From Conus ventricosus (Eukaryota > Mollusca > Gastropoda > Neogastropoda > Conidae), in contig CM031607.1 of assembly GCA_018398815.1 (NCBI GenBank), positions 91,035,738 to 91,099,737 on the forward strand: a stretch of 64,000 nucleotides of DNA, in the 5' to 3' direction. Position 1 is the stretch's first letter. Every line of letters starts with the position of its first letter. Positions 1 to 10,424 of this stretch are shown piece by piece. The notes under the pieces were generated by a model. It made no database searches. It was not told the DNA's origin and saw nothing but the letters and a program-made list of their open reading frames with translations. The translations under genes and the position numbers were made by a program.

Positions 1-84
1 CTATAAAATCTGTTTTGCCACTGTTCACTGTTCGGATGTTTTCCAACACTTTTTAAAACTCGCTTTCTGTGCTTCCCACATGTA

Positions 85-575
85 TTCTTCACACCAGAGT
101 ATTGTACATCTCAGTTCAGTGTTCTATCCACTGTCTATCTTTCACACCAGAGTATTGTACTTCTCAGTTCATTTCTATCCACTGTCTATCTGTCCACCAG
201 AGTATTGTACTTCTGAGTCAGTTTTTATCCACGTCTATCTGTCACACAGAGTGTTGACTTATCATCAATTTTCTGTCCACTGTCTATCTTTCACACAGAG
301 TATTGTACTTCTCAGTTCAGTTTTCTATCCACTGTCTATCTTTCACACCAGAGTATTGTACATCTCAGTTCAGTTTTCTATCCACTGTCTATCTTTCACA
401 CCAGAGTATTGTACATCTCAGTTCAGTTTTCTATCCACTGTCTATCTTTCACACCAGAGTATTGTACTTCTCAGTTCAGTTTTCTATCCACTGTCTATCT
501 TTCACACCAGAGTATTGTACATCTCAGTTCAGTTTTCCTCCACTGTCTATCTTTCACTCCAAAGTATTGCACTTC
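85..575. repeat. 53-bp minisatellite, about 9 copies
   Basis: Tandem repeat with a 53-bp period; the landmark AGAGTATTGTACTTCTCAGT recurs every 53 bases, for example at about 298, 351 and 404. Copies vary at a few positions (GTACAT versus GTACTT) and some carry short deletions, as at about 225-250. The open frames across it are shadows of the repeat and shift between units because 53 is not a multiple of three. Confidence 0.93.
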
Positions 576-883
576 TCCGAAAGAATTAGACACACCGCCG
601 CCAGTTTCTACCTTCGTTCATTTGCATTTTCTCCACTGCAGTTATTTTTAATTTTTTAATTTTAGATATTTCATGGATTTGAACCTGAGGCCCTTCAGTT
701 TCTCCTCCCTCCTTCCGTCTTTTAGTCTTCCATTACCGCCCACCCCTCCTGTTATACTTTGATCATGTTACCATATTCCCTATTCTCTTATGTTATATTT
801 GTTCTCCCCCCCCCCACACCTCCAGCCTTTGAAGTCCTGCAGTTCTCTCTCCCCCCCCCCCTCTTTCGTTTTCTCTACCACAC
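576..883. other. Pyrimidine-rich spacer left of the LTR retrotransposon
   Basis: No gene is visible. It contains C homopolymers at about 806-816 and 850-861. The last bases, TTCTCTACCACAC, resemble the GTTCTACCACAC part of the 39-bp repeat that resumes at 6412, so the retrotransposon between them appears to have split one repeat unit. Confidence 0.7.
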
Positions 884-1482
884 TGTCAAGGAGCGTGAAA
901 CCTCTCACAAAAGGCATTAGACGTTTTGGAGACAAAGGGACATTGTACGTGGTATACAAATAGGTAATTGACCAATTAACCAGGGTACGTTACCCACCGC
1001 ACACGGCCGAAGTGGTCAGATGACAAACAAACACCTAGGAGAGAGTTCGGACCTGCCTGGTGGCGAAAGGGGAAGGTTGTAACCACTACGACCTCGGGGC
1101 CCCAAGTGAGCGCTAAATGCTCGGTCAGCTGAGGTTCTTGTGTAAACAGTCAGTGAAGAGCAGGGGGCCTTGGATTTGTTCAGATGGTATTGCCGTGGGT
1201 CACTGTGTTGGTTCTATTGTCAGGATGGCTGAATGCGTGTGGAGATTGTAGTAGCCCTCCTTAAGATAATTACTGTGTTAACTGACCACCGAAGTCGGCG
1301 GGAATTTCGATGTCCATCTGGGGCTAAGTGTGTGTTTGCTAATCAATTAGGTAGGGGTGTGTGTAAATGCTGATGTGTGTGGAATGTCGCGAGTGGAGAA
1401 TTCAGGGTACTTGTGAACTAGGGGTTTGAGAAGCAGCGTGGACAAAGGCATGGCCCGAAGGGGAATCCTTTGTTTCCCTCCC

Positions 1483-1490
1483 TATATAAA
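1483..1490 (+). promoter_or_regulatory. TATA box of the 5' LTR
   Basis: TATATAAA in a CCC...CTGAGGG context, conserved in the 3' LTR at 5665-5672. It probably marks the U3 promoter, with transcription starting about 30 bases downstream (inference from the usual TATA spacing). Confidence 0.65.
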
Positions 1491-1910
1491 CTGAGGGAGA
1501 ACAACGTGTCGGCAGAACAACACCAGAGAGAGAGAGAGAAGGCAGAGGAGAGAGAGAGAGGAGAGGAGTGAGCAGGACAGAGAAAGGGTCGAGAGAAACG
1601 TGGTCTGGGAGATAGAAGAGACAGCTAAGTCTTAGGGTTGAAGACAAGCTGGAAGAGAAGGAAACTAAGTTTGAAGCCCAGAGGTGGGTGAAGACAAACT
1701 GAATTTGAACCCAGAGGTGGGTGAAGAAGACGAAGAAGAAGAGTTCGACGTCGAGATCCCAGAGACGACCACGAAGACCCAGTCCTGAAGCCTGGAGCCA
1801 GTCAACCAAGGGCATCACCATCAAGCAGTGCGGAAGAAGACGTGAAGAGGCTTTTTCAAGAACTGTGGTGTGGTGTGAAAGCGTGGTTGTGTGTGTGAAA
1901 ACCTGGCCAG

Positions 1911-2041
1911 GTAAGAAGTCATTTTATTATAACCCGGGATTAGGAAGTATTGATCTTTTATGTTTTGATATTTCATTGTGTGTGATTTGATTGTACATGA
2001 TTAATTATAAGTAGCATAGAAATTGTATTTCTTGTTCTCAG
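1911..2041 (+). other. Candidate 131-bp intron inside the LTR transcript leader
   Basis: The donor CCAG/GTAAGA is an excellent 5' splice site. The acceptor is TTTCTTGTTCTCAG/TTG with a pyrimidine tract, and ATTAAT-like branch-point candidates lie upstream. The same 131-bp GT-AG interval is preserved in the 3' LTR at 6097-6227. Splicing has not been shown; the call rests on consensus only. Confidence 0.4.
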
Positions 2042-2229
2042 TTGTGTTAGGAGAGAAACGAATGCGTGACATCCCATTCCCAGAGAGAGGTGAATGTTTG
2101 GTGTGCGCATGAGTGTGCATATGCGTGTATGAGTGCAAAGATAACCTTGGTGTGTTAAGCCTGACTAATAATACATCAACTTAGTGCACTTAAGCAATAC
2201 CATCACGATTTCCCCCGTCCTGGACAAAG

Positions 2230-2245
2230 TGGCGAGCCTGCCAGG
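2230..2245 (+). promoter_or_regulatory. Candidate primer-binding site
   Basis: TGGCGAGCCTGCCAGG begins three bases after the 5' LTR ends. It starts with TGG, the complement of a tRNA CCA end, and lies where a minus-strand primer site is expected. I could not assign the tRNA. Confidence 0.6.
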
Positions 2246-2610
2246 ATTGCATGGCCCAAATTAGTTTCAGGCGGGAAACAAAGTGAGTACTAGAGTAGTA
2301 CTGGGGCGAAGCGTCCACTAAAGGCAATTTTAATTAGCTCTTCTAATTATTTCCTTTAGTTCTTTGAGTGTTGAGCATTGTCTTGTGTGTAGGGTGGTTG
2401 TATTAATCAAAGGTCGTTCAGAGAAACGAAGAACGAGGTTCTAGTCTTAACTCTCACAGAAGCTGTGGTTTAAGATTAAGGCTCCTTTGTGTTAGGAACA
2501 CTACCACTTGTTGGTGTACTCGTCACGTTTGGTAGATAAACTGTGTACTGGTTTTTTCGGGTTTATAAGCGTAACTGTTTTAGTGGTGCTAAAACATATA
2601 AGAAAAGAAA

Positions 2611-4479
2611 ATGGCTGAAGAAAGTTTTACTCCCATTGCGGAACTGGTAAGTTTGGGGAAAGAAATGGGATATACAGGAGAGGAACTGCGTAGATTCATT
2701 GAATCTCAGCAGAAGACTGAGAGAGATGAAAGGGCTGAAAGAAGGAAGTTTGAAAAGGAACAGCTTGAGGCTGTCAAAAGAAATCTAGAGGCAGAAACCA
2801 CTGCGTCAAAGGCTAAAGCAGATGCAGAGAGTGCAGCTGCTAAAGCTAGAGCAGATGCAGAGGGCGCAGCTGCCAGAGCAAGAGCAGATGCAGAAAGTGC
2901 AGCGAGAGCTAGAGCAGATGCAGAGAGTGCAGCTGCCAGAGCTAAAGCAGATGCAGAGAGGGCGAGAGCAGAAGCAGAATCGGAGATTTTAGCCAAACAA
3001 ATTGAGTTGGAAAGAATAAAGTCTGAAAATCGCAGTGAAATAGACACCAGTTCTGAGTCAGTAGGCCGCAGACAAAGTTGCGCACCTAGACTTAAACTCC
3101 CACTGTTCAGAGAAGAAACTGATTCAATCGACGCCTATATCAGTCGGTTTGAATCGGTTGCCGAGCACGAGGGCTGGCCCGAAGATAACTGGGCAATAAA
3201 CCTGTCTGCCTTGTTGACAGGTCGTGCGTTACACACAGTATCCACCCTACCCAAAGGTGATCAGAGAGATTTTGACAAGGTGAAACAGGCGGTGCTAAAG
3301 GCATATGATTTGACTGAAGAAGGTTTTAGGCGTAAGTTTCGCGAGGCGAGAATCGAACAGGGTGAGACATACACTCAGTTCGGAGTTAGACTGGACCACT
3401 ATTTCAACAAGTGGGTAGAACTGAGTGGAGTGGACAGTGATTTTGAAGGCCTCAAGACCCTGGTGATAAAGGAACAGATACTTGATGGTTGTGGGACGGG
3501 CCTTACCATCCACATTAAGGAAAAAGGTGCAACCACAATAGCTGAGGTACTTCAGACGGCAGAGACTTACCGTGAAGCGAGGCGTGATTTGCCAGAACAA
3601 GAGGAAAGCCTGGAAGCATATTCAGAGGACAGCAGGCCAGCACATGACTCGCGCAGTGAGTCAGCAGTACACACCCGTAGGCCCACAGCGTCACGTGAGC
3701 AAACAAGGGTGAAAACCAATAGCCACGTGGCTAGGAATGAGCGTACCTGTTTTCTGTGCAATAAGACAGGGCACTTGGCTAGGGATTGTATATTTAAGTC
3801 ACAGAAAGCTGCAGCAATGAGGATCAGGCCAAGAGAGAGGCAGATAGAAAAAGATGAACAAGATGACAGTGTTATTTTGTCTGGATTGTGCTGTGTGTTC
3901 ACCGATTCAGGCAATAACATGGATGTGCACAAAGGCAGAGTAGGGGACAATGTGGTTGATGTCATTAGAGACTCTGGGTGCACTGGTGTCATGGTGAAGG
4001 AGTCCCTGGTTAAGAAGGGACAATTCACAGGAAAAACACAGAGGTGTAGACAAATAGATGGAACAGTAGCAGAATTCAAAACGGCACTGGTGTTCATTGA
4101 TACACCATTTTATAGTGGAAGTGTACAGGCGTTGGCTGTTCCGAAGCCGCCGTATGATTTGGTAATCGGAAACATCCCAGGAGCACGTGGGTACGGAGAC
4201 CCAGACCGGGATTTCTGTGTTGAATCAGGGAAAAGGAATCACGTGAGGAAAAGCGTGTCCAGTGAGACCTACCGCACTCACTTTGGGGCAGAACAAAAGG
4301 GCGATCACTCGCTCAGAAAGCTGTTCGGTTTTGCTCATACAAGGCAGAAGAAACGTGTTAAGGAAGGGACAATCGGTTTTGAGATAAAGGATGGGGTATT
4401 GTACCGAACGTTCACTCACTCGAGTTCGGGGAAGACAAAACGACAGATCGTTGTGCCTATAAAGCGCAGAAAGCGGTGA
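2611..4479 (+). CDS. gag-pro: Gag-protease polyprotein, RT region deleted in frame
   Basis: 622-residue frame; ATG in a good context (AAGAAAATGG). Residues about 30-150 are a charged coiled coil with an alanine-rich section built from repeated KADAESAA-like units. Residues about 165-340 resemble a retrotransposon capsid domain (LPLFREETDSIDAYISRFE onward). A CX2CX4HX4C zinc knuckle has C380, C383, H388 and C393 and would bind RNA in packaging. An aspartic protease follows: active-site DSG at 454-456 and a late DLVIGN motif at 516-521. Residues about 560-622 then match the linker before integrase (FEIKDGVLYR, QIVVPIKRR), so reverse transcriptase and RNase H have been lost without breaking the frame. 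The frame stops at TGA 4477-4479. It could still make particles; activity is unknown. Family placement as Ty3/gypsy-like rests on domain order. Confidence 0.87.
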   Translation: MAEESFTPIAELVSLGKEMGYTGEELRRFIESQQKTERDERAERRKFEKEQLEAVKRNLEAETTASKAKADAESAAAKARADAEGAAARARADAESAARARADAESAAARAKADAERARAEAESEILAKQIELERIKSENRSEIDTSSESVGRRQSCAPRLKLPLFREETDSIDAYISRFESVAEHEGWPEDNWAINLSALLTGRALHTVSTLPKGDQRDFDKVKQAVLKAYDLTEEGFRRKFREARIEQGETYTQFGVRLDHYFNKWVELSGVDSDFEGLKTLVIKEQILDGCGTGLTIHIKEKGATTIAEVLQTAETYREARRDLPEQEESLEAYSEDSRPAHDSRSESAVHTRRPTASREQTRVKTNSHVARNERTCFLCNKTGHLARDCIFKSQKAAAMRIRPRERQIEKDEQDDSVILSGLCCVFTDSGNNMDVHKGRVGDNVVDVIRDSGCTGVMVKESLVKKGQFTGKTQRCRQIDGTVAEFKTALVFIDTPFYSGSVQALAVPKPPYDLVIGNIPGARGYGDPDRDFCVESGKRNHVRKSVSSETYRTHFGAEQKGDHSLRKLFGFAHTRQKKRVKEGTIGFEIKDGVLYRTFTHSSSGKTKRQIVVPIKRRKR

Positions 4480-4730
4480 TGTCAGAAAAACATGTGACGT
4501 CAGCCTCGGGCCATCTCGCTAAGAAGGCCTCACAAAAGGCAGTGACGCAAGAGTACTACTGGCCCGTATCCTTGGCGATGTCAGGCGTTTCTGTTCACAA
4601 TGCAGCACATGCCGCGGGGTAGGCAAGGTGTGTGTACAGAAAGGGGGATCAGACTGGTCTTACCAAAAAGTTGGCCAAAATAAAATGGTCGGTCGAGAAG
4701 TCAGGTAGTGGGTGCGTGTGTCTTTGCAGT
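4476..4730 (+). pseudogene. Frameshifted integrase zinc-binding (HHCC) remnant
   Basis: Just past the gag-pro stop, a different frame reads SGHLAKKASQKAVTQEYYWP, the histidine half and YYWP signature of a Ty3/gypsy integrase N-terminal zinc finger. About 20 codons later the match jumps frame to FCSQCSTCR, the cysteine half. The module is therefore broken by at least two frameshifts. No DDE catalytic core follows. Up to 5050 I see only non-coding sequence, so the element cannot encode its own integrase. Confidence 0.75.
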
Positions 4731-5050
4731 GTCGCGTATGCGTGACGTGGCTAGTTGCGAGCCATGTGTATGAAGAGAAGGGGAGAGAATTTCCGTAGAA
4801 ACATAACGTTTATCTTTATATGGCCACACGACTTAGAGCTGGTGGAGATTCCAGATCTATGTTGATATTTGCTTTGATAGTGTGTATGTATTGATTTTCT
4901 CTATAATTTTTGTTGCAAGACAAATCTTGCGTGCGTTCTCTGGTGTAAGTAGGCTTATGAGAGGCCGATATTAGCACTGGTTTAAATGGGAAAATTATGA
5001 GTTTCATCTCCTTGAATGTTAAGTTTTAGCCAATGCAGGGCATTGTCTTC
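4731..5050. other. Non-coding 3' internal region of the LTR element
   Basis: AT-rich sequence with stops in all frames between the integrase remnant and the purine tract. No envelope-like frame and no integrase core is visible. Confidence 0.6.
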
Positions 5051-5063
5051 GAGTGGGGGGAAT
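5051..5063 (+). promoter_or_regulatory. Polypurine tract
   Basis: GAGTGGGGGGAAT lies immediately 5' of the 3' LTR, the position of the plus-strand primer in LTR retrotransposons. It has one T interruption. Confidence 0.75.
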
Positions 5064-5064
5064 T

Positions 5065-6411
5065 TGTCAAGGAGCGTGAAACTTCTCACAAAAGGCATTA
5101 GACGTTTGGAGACAAAGGGACATTGTACGTGGTATACAAATAGGTAATTGACCAATTAACCAGGGTACGTTACCCACCGCACACGGCCGAAGTGGTCAGA
5201 TGACAAACAACACCTAGGAGAGAGTTCGGACCTGCCTGGTGGCGAAAGGGGAAGGGTTGTAACCACTACGACCTCGGGGCCCCAAGTGAGCGCTAAATGC
5301 TCGGTCAGCTGAGGTTCTTGTGTAAACAGTCAGTGAAGAGCAGGGGGGCCTTGGATTTGTTCAGATGGTATTGCCGTGGGTCACTGTGTTGGTTCTATTG
5401 TCAGGATGGCTGAATGCGTGTGGAGATTGTAGTAGCCCTCCTTAAGATAATTACTGTGTTAACTGACCACCGAAGTCGGCGGGAATTTTCGATGTCCATC
5501 TGGGGCTAAGTGTGTGTTTGCTAATCAATTAGGTAGGGGTGTGTGTAAATGCTGATGTGTGTGGAATGTCGCGAGTGGAGAATTCAGGGTACTTGTGAAC
5601 TAGGGGTTTGAGAAGCAGCGTGGACAAAGGCATGGCCCGAAGGGGAATCCTTTGTTTCCCTCCCTATATAAACTGAGGGAGAACAACGTGTCGGCAGAAC
5701 AACACCAGGAGCGAGAGAGAGAAGGCAGAGGAGAGAGAGAGAGAGAGGAGAGGAGTGAGCAGGACAGAGAAAGGGTCGAGAGAAACGTGGTCTGGGAGAT
5801 AGAAGAGACAGCTAAGTCTTAGGGTTGAAGACAAGCTGGAAGAGAAGGAAACTAAGTTTGAAGCCCAGAGGTGGGTGAAGACAAACTGAATTTGAACCCA
5901 GAGGTGGGTGAAGAAGACGAAGAAGAGAGTTCGACGTCGAGATCCCAGAGACGACCACGAAGACCCAGTCCTGAAGCCTGGAGCCAGTCAACCAAGGGCA
6001 TCACCATCAAGCAGTGCGGAAGAAGACGTGAAGAGGCTTTTTCAAGAACTGTGGTGTGGTGTGAAAGCGTGGTTGTGTGTGTGAAAACCTGGCCAGGTAA
6101 GAAGTCATTTTATTATAACCCGGGATTAGGAAGTATTGATCTTTTATGTTTTGATATTTCATTGTGTGTGATTTGATTGTACATGATTAATTATAAGTAG
6201 CATAGAAATTGTATTTCTTGTTCTCAGTTGTGTTAGGAGAGAAACGAATGCGTGACATCCCATTCCCAGAGAGAGGTGAATGTTTGGTGTGCGCATGAGT
6301 GTGCATATGCGTGTATGAGTGCAAAGATAACCTTGGTGTGTTAAGCCTGACTAATAATACATCAACTTAGTGCACTTAAGCAATACCATCACGATTTCCC
6401 CGTCCTGGACA
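5065..6411 (+). repeat. 3' LTR
   Basis: About 1,347 bp, TGTCAAGG to CCTGGACA, nearly identical to 884-2226. Its TATA box is at 5665-5672 and the candidate intron at 6097-6227. It is followed by the CACAC target duplication (6412-6416). Confidence 0.95.
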
Positions 6412-6688
6412 CACACCCAGTTCCTTATATACTTTTACTGACCTGTTCTACCACACCCAGTTCCTTATATACTTTACTGACCTGTTCTAACCACACCCAG
6501 TTCCTTATATACTTTACTGACCTGTTCTACCACACCCAGTTCCTTATATACTTTACTGACCTGTTCTACCACACCCAGTTCCTTATATACTTTACTGACC
6601 TGTTCTACCACACCCAGTTCCTTATATACTTTACTGACCTGTTTTTACTACACCCAGTTCCTTATATACTTTACTGACCTGTTTTTTA
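6412..6688. repeat. 39-bp minisatellite, about 7 copies (retrotransposon target)
   Basis: The unit contains CACCCAGTTCCTTATATACT followed by TTACTGACCTGTTCTAC; the period is 39 bp. The first copy begins exactly at the 3' LTR boundary with the target duplication, so the LTR element integrated into this array. Homopolymer length differs between copies (TTTTACTG, TTTTTACT). Confidence 0.93.
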
Positions 6689-7284
6689 CGCATTGCTGTT
6701 CTTTCGGCAGTGTTGAGCAGTAGGATGGACGTACCACATTCAACTCGGTCCACTTCTCCCCCTTCCAGTCCCGCCCGTCATTCATCATCTTATGTTCTTC
6801 TCCCAGCCGTCATTCATGACTGTAAAGCTCTTGTCCTCCCCCAGGACATCATTCATCAGTTTCACGTGGTCTTCTCCTCACCTCCATTGATCTTCGTTCT
6901 ACTTTTCCTTACTCGTTCCATCACGCCTCCTTCTCACTTTCCCAAAGTTCCCGTTTTGTCTCTCGGTTATCATTTTTTACGTGCTTTTCTTCTCATGAGT
7001 ATTGGCATCTTCTGCCCCCAACCCCCCGTCCTGCACGTAGCATTGCTCTGTTCTCTTCGTCTCATCGTGCCAACCACTCATTAACACCTTCCCGTCCTCT
7101 CCTTTCGTCTCATTCTGTGCTGATTGTGTCCACTACTACGATGGGGCGGTTCAATTTTTATAGAGGCCATCATTCTCACTCTCTTCTCTTGCCTTCGCTT
7201 TCCTCGTCCGTCTGTCGTTCATCAGCGTCGCCCTACCCTTCCATCTGCTATTCATCCTTCCTGCCTGCGTTCTTCTCTTCCCCG
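6689..7284. other. Pyrimidine-rich spacer
   Basis: C/T-rich sequence with scattered TCATTCATC and CGTTCTC motifs that look like decayed copies of the neighbouring minisatellites. No gene is supported. Confidence 0.6.
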
Positions 7285-8480
7285 CCAGTCCAACATCCAT
7301 TATTCTCACAGTGTCCACCCGTCCAGCATTCACCATTCTCACGTTTTCCCAGTCTAACATTCATCGTTCTCATGTTTCCCCTGTCTAACATCCTTTCATT
7401 CGCATGTTCCCCGTCCAGCATTCAACATTCTCACGTGTCCCCCTGTGTAACATTCATCATTCTCATGTTTCCCCATCCAGCATTCAACATTCTCCGTTTT
7501 CCCGGTCCAGCATTCAACATTCTCATGTTTCCCCTTCCAGCATTCAACTTCTCACGTTTCCCCCTGTCTAACATTCTCATTCTCATGTTTCCCTGTCCAC
7601 ATTCAACATTCTCTGTTTCCCCCGTCCAGCATTCAAACATTCTCCGTTTCCCCCTGTCAACATTCATCATTCTCATGTTTCCCCCGTCCAGCATTAAAAC
7701 ATTCTCCTTTTTCCCCCCGTCCAGCATTCAACTTCTCACGTTTCCCCCCCTGTCTAACATTCTCATTCTCATGATTCCCCCGTCCAGCTTTTTAACATTC
7801 TCATGTTTTTCCCGTCCAGCATTCAACATTCTCATTTTTTCCCCCGTCCAGCATTCAACATTCTCATGTTTCCCCCGTCCCAGCATTCAACATTCTCATG
7901 TTTCCCCCGTCCAGCATTTAACATTCTCTGTTTCCCCCGTCCACATTCAACATTCTCTGTTTCCCCGTCCAGCATTCAACATTCTCATGTTTCCCCGTCC
8001 AGCATTCAACATTCTCACGTTCTCTGCCACTCCAAAATGTTTCGTTTTTCACGCTTCCTCCATCCACGTTTTATTATTCTACGCCTGCCTCGCTCGGTTC
8101 AACATTCATCATTTTTCACCCCCTTTTCCCCATCCAACATTCATTGTTTTCACCTTTTTCCCCATCCAACATTCAATATTTTCACCCATTTCCCCAATCC
8201 AACATTCAATATTTTCACCCTTTTCCCCATCCAACATTCATATTTTCCCATTTTTCCCTCCAACATTCATTATTTTCACCTTTCCCCAAATCAACATTAA
8301 TTTTCTCACGTTTCTCCTGGTTAAACATCAATATTCTCACGGTTTCCACCGTCTCACATTCACCATTCTCACGTTTCCCCCCCCCTCTCCTAATTTCTTC
8401 ATTCTCACGTCTTCCCAGTGCGACATTCACCATTAACTACGTTCCCCCAAGTCCAGCATTCATTATTATCACGTTTTAAC
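7285..8480. repeat. Degenerate ~31-bp minisatellite
   Basis: About 38 units built around GTCCAGCATTCAACATTCTC and ATGTTTCCCCC, with many small indels and, from about 8100, a CCATCCAACATTCA variant. The long open frames here are repeat shadows. Confidence 0.88.
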
Positions 8481-9185
8481 CCCCCCCCCTCCAGCAATCA
8501 TCACTTTTGTGTTATTCTCTTCTTTACGTTTGTCATTCCTCCTCCTCCCCAATGCTTTTCTCTAAGTTCGTCTGTCATTCATCATTCTTTCGTTCTTTTC
8601 TGATCCCCGTCCAGCTTTCCTTTTCCCTCTCATTCCCTTCTCATTCCACCATCATTGGATTACTCTGCATGTCCGGTTTTCAGTTCCCCAAATGATTCCA
8701 CGTGCTTCCCTCTTATCTCCCTTCTTTCATCCAGTTTCCCGTTCATCATTCTCACCTTTTCCTTTTTCTGTTTGCAAACACTCATCACCCTTTTTTTCCC
8801 TTTGTTTTGTTTTATCTGGCCATCACTGCGCCGTTCCGCGTTGTCCGTTGTTCATGTAATCCATGGGTCTCACACTCCTCTTTTTCTTTTCCTTCTTATC
8901 CCGCCTTCATCGTTCTCACGTTTTTTCCCCCATCCACAATTCTGCCCGTCACCTTTCATACATCATTGTCCATTCTCCACATTTTCCCTTTCACCTCCCT
9001 TCATAAGATATGCTTTCTCGATTCATCCCACCCTTCTTTTCATGATTCGACGCTTTCATATCTCAATCATTAGTCATCTCGTGTTCTCCTCTCGCCCACC
9101 TTTCATCATTTTCGCCTTTGCCCGTGTTCCTCCGTCTGGCCATATGCCCATCTTCAGTGTCTTCGCCTTCTCTCCTCAGTGCTTC
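8481..9185. other. Pyrimidine-rich, partly repeat-derived spacer
   Basis: Contains loose copies of TTCATCATTCTCACGTTTT at intervals of 30-70 bp and no convincing coding sequence. It probably consists of strongly decayed units of the adjacent arrays. Confidence 0.5.
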
Positions 9186-9475
9186 ACCTTCTCATCATCA
9201 TGTCTTGGGCCTTCTCATCCTCGTGTCTTGACCTTCTCATCCTCAGTGTCTTTGCCTTCTCATCCTCAGTGTCTTGACCTTCTCATCCTCAGTGTCTTTA
9301 CTTCTCATCCTCAGTGTCTTGACCTTCTCATCCTCAGTGTCGTGACCTTCTCATCCTCAGTGCTTCGCCTTCTCATCCTCAGGTCTTTTCCTTCTCAAAC
9401 CTCAGTGCTTCGCCTTTCCCCATCCTCAGTGTCTTGACCTTCTCATCCTCATGTCTTCGCCTTCTCATCCGAACT
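9186..9475. repeat. 23-bp minisatellite, about 12 copies
   Basis: The unit CTTCTCATCCTCAGTGTCTT plus GAC repeats with small deletions. Confidence 0.88.
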
Positions 9476-9594
9476 GCTCTTGTCACTCTCACGTTGGTTG
9501 ACGTGACTTTTCCCCCATCATTGTCCCGTCCTTCTTCCATCTTTTTTTCATCGTTCTGGGGGTTTCCTTTTCAAACTGTCACCATTCTTTGTCT

Positions 9595-10350
9595 TCCGTC
9601 TGTTACATGCCCCAGTGCCTGCCCCTGTTGTCTCTCTTCCTTCTGTTACATGCCCCATGTCCTCCCCCGTTGTTTTCTTCCGTCGTTATATGCCGCATTT
9701 CCTGCCCCTGTTGTCTCCTCTTCCTTCTGTTACATGCCCCATGTCCTGCCCCTGTTGTCTCTTTCCGTCTGTTATATGCCGCATTTGCGCCCCTGTTGTC
9801 CTTTTTCCGTCGTTTTTATGCCCCGTGTCCTGCCCCTGTTTTCTCTCTCCGTCTGTTACATGCCCCATGTCTGCCCCTGTTGTCTCTCTTCCGTCTGTTA
9901 CATGCCCCGTGTCCTGCCCTTTTTTTCTCTCTTCCGTCTGTTTCATGCCCCGTGTCCGCCCTGTTGTCTCTCTTCCGTCTTTATATGCCGCATTTGCGGG
10001 CCCCCGTTGTCTCTCTTCCTCTGTTATATGCCCCATGTCCTGCCCTTTGTCTCTCTTCCGTTGTTATATGCCGCATTTCTTGCCCTGTTGTCTCTCTTCC
10101 GTCTGTTTTCATGCCGCATTTGCTGCCCTGTTTCTTTTTCCGTCTGTTAATGCCCATGTCCTGCCCCTGTTGTCTCTCTTCCGTCTGTTACATGCCGCAT
10201 TTGCTGCCCTGTTGTCTCTCTTCCCTTTTGTTACATGCCCCATGTCCTGCCCTGTTGTCTCTCTTCCGTCTGTTATATGCCGCATTTCCGCCCTGTTGTC
10301 TCTCTTCCTCTGTTACATGCCGCATTTTCTGCCCCGGGTCTCTCTTCCCT
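9595..10350. repeat. 43-bp minisatellite, about 17 copies
   Basis: Units alternate TTACATGCCCCATGTCCTGC and TTATATGCCGCATTTGCTGC cores, joined by CCCTGTTGTCTCTCTTCCGT. The two core versions are interspersed, suggesting an older two-unit pattern. Confidence 0.9.
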
Positions 10351-10424
10351 CATGCTCACGCTCTTTGCTCAATCCGTTCACACTCAGTTCCAGTCCCGTC
10401 GGTCATTCACCGTGTTCTCGTTCT

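Larger units (their letters stand above)
884..2226 (+). repeat. 5' LTR
   Basis: Begins TGTCAAGGAGCG and ends GTCCTGGACA, matching the copy at 5065-6411 almost base for base. A TATATAAA box lies at 1483-1490, followed by a GA-rich stretch and a candidate 131-bp GT-AG intron at 1911-2041. No canonical AATAAA polyadenylation signal was found. A short open frame at 1721-1990 is also present in the 3' LTR but resembles no known protein and is not called. Confidence 0.95.
884..6411 (+). mobile_element. LTR retrotransposon (Ty3/gypsy-like), RT-deleted, with CACAC target duplication
   Basis: Complete element of 5,528 bp. Two LTRs of about 1,345 bp start TGTCAAGG and end CCTGGACA. The flanks are CACAC on both sides (879-883 and 6412-6416), a 5-bp target duplication as expected for retroviral-type integration. 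The internal part (2227-5064) holds a candidate primer-binding site, one gag-protease frame, a frameshifted integrase zinc-finger remnant and a purine tract just before the 3' LTR. No reverse transcriptase, RNase H or integrase catalytic core is visible. Outside simple-sequence stretches I find one clear substitution between the LTRs (C versus T at 903/5083); other differences are mostly one-base homopolymer indels. This suggests recent insertion of a non-autonomous copy, presumably mobilised in trans (inference). Confidence 0.93.

Noticed and set aside
1721..1990. Small protein encoded in the LTR (also 5871-6176)
   Set aside because: It has no similarity to a known family, the N-terminus differs between the two LTRs because of an indel, and it overlaps a candidate intron.
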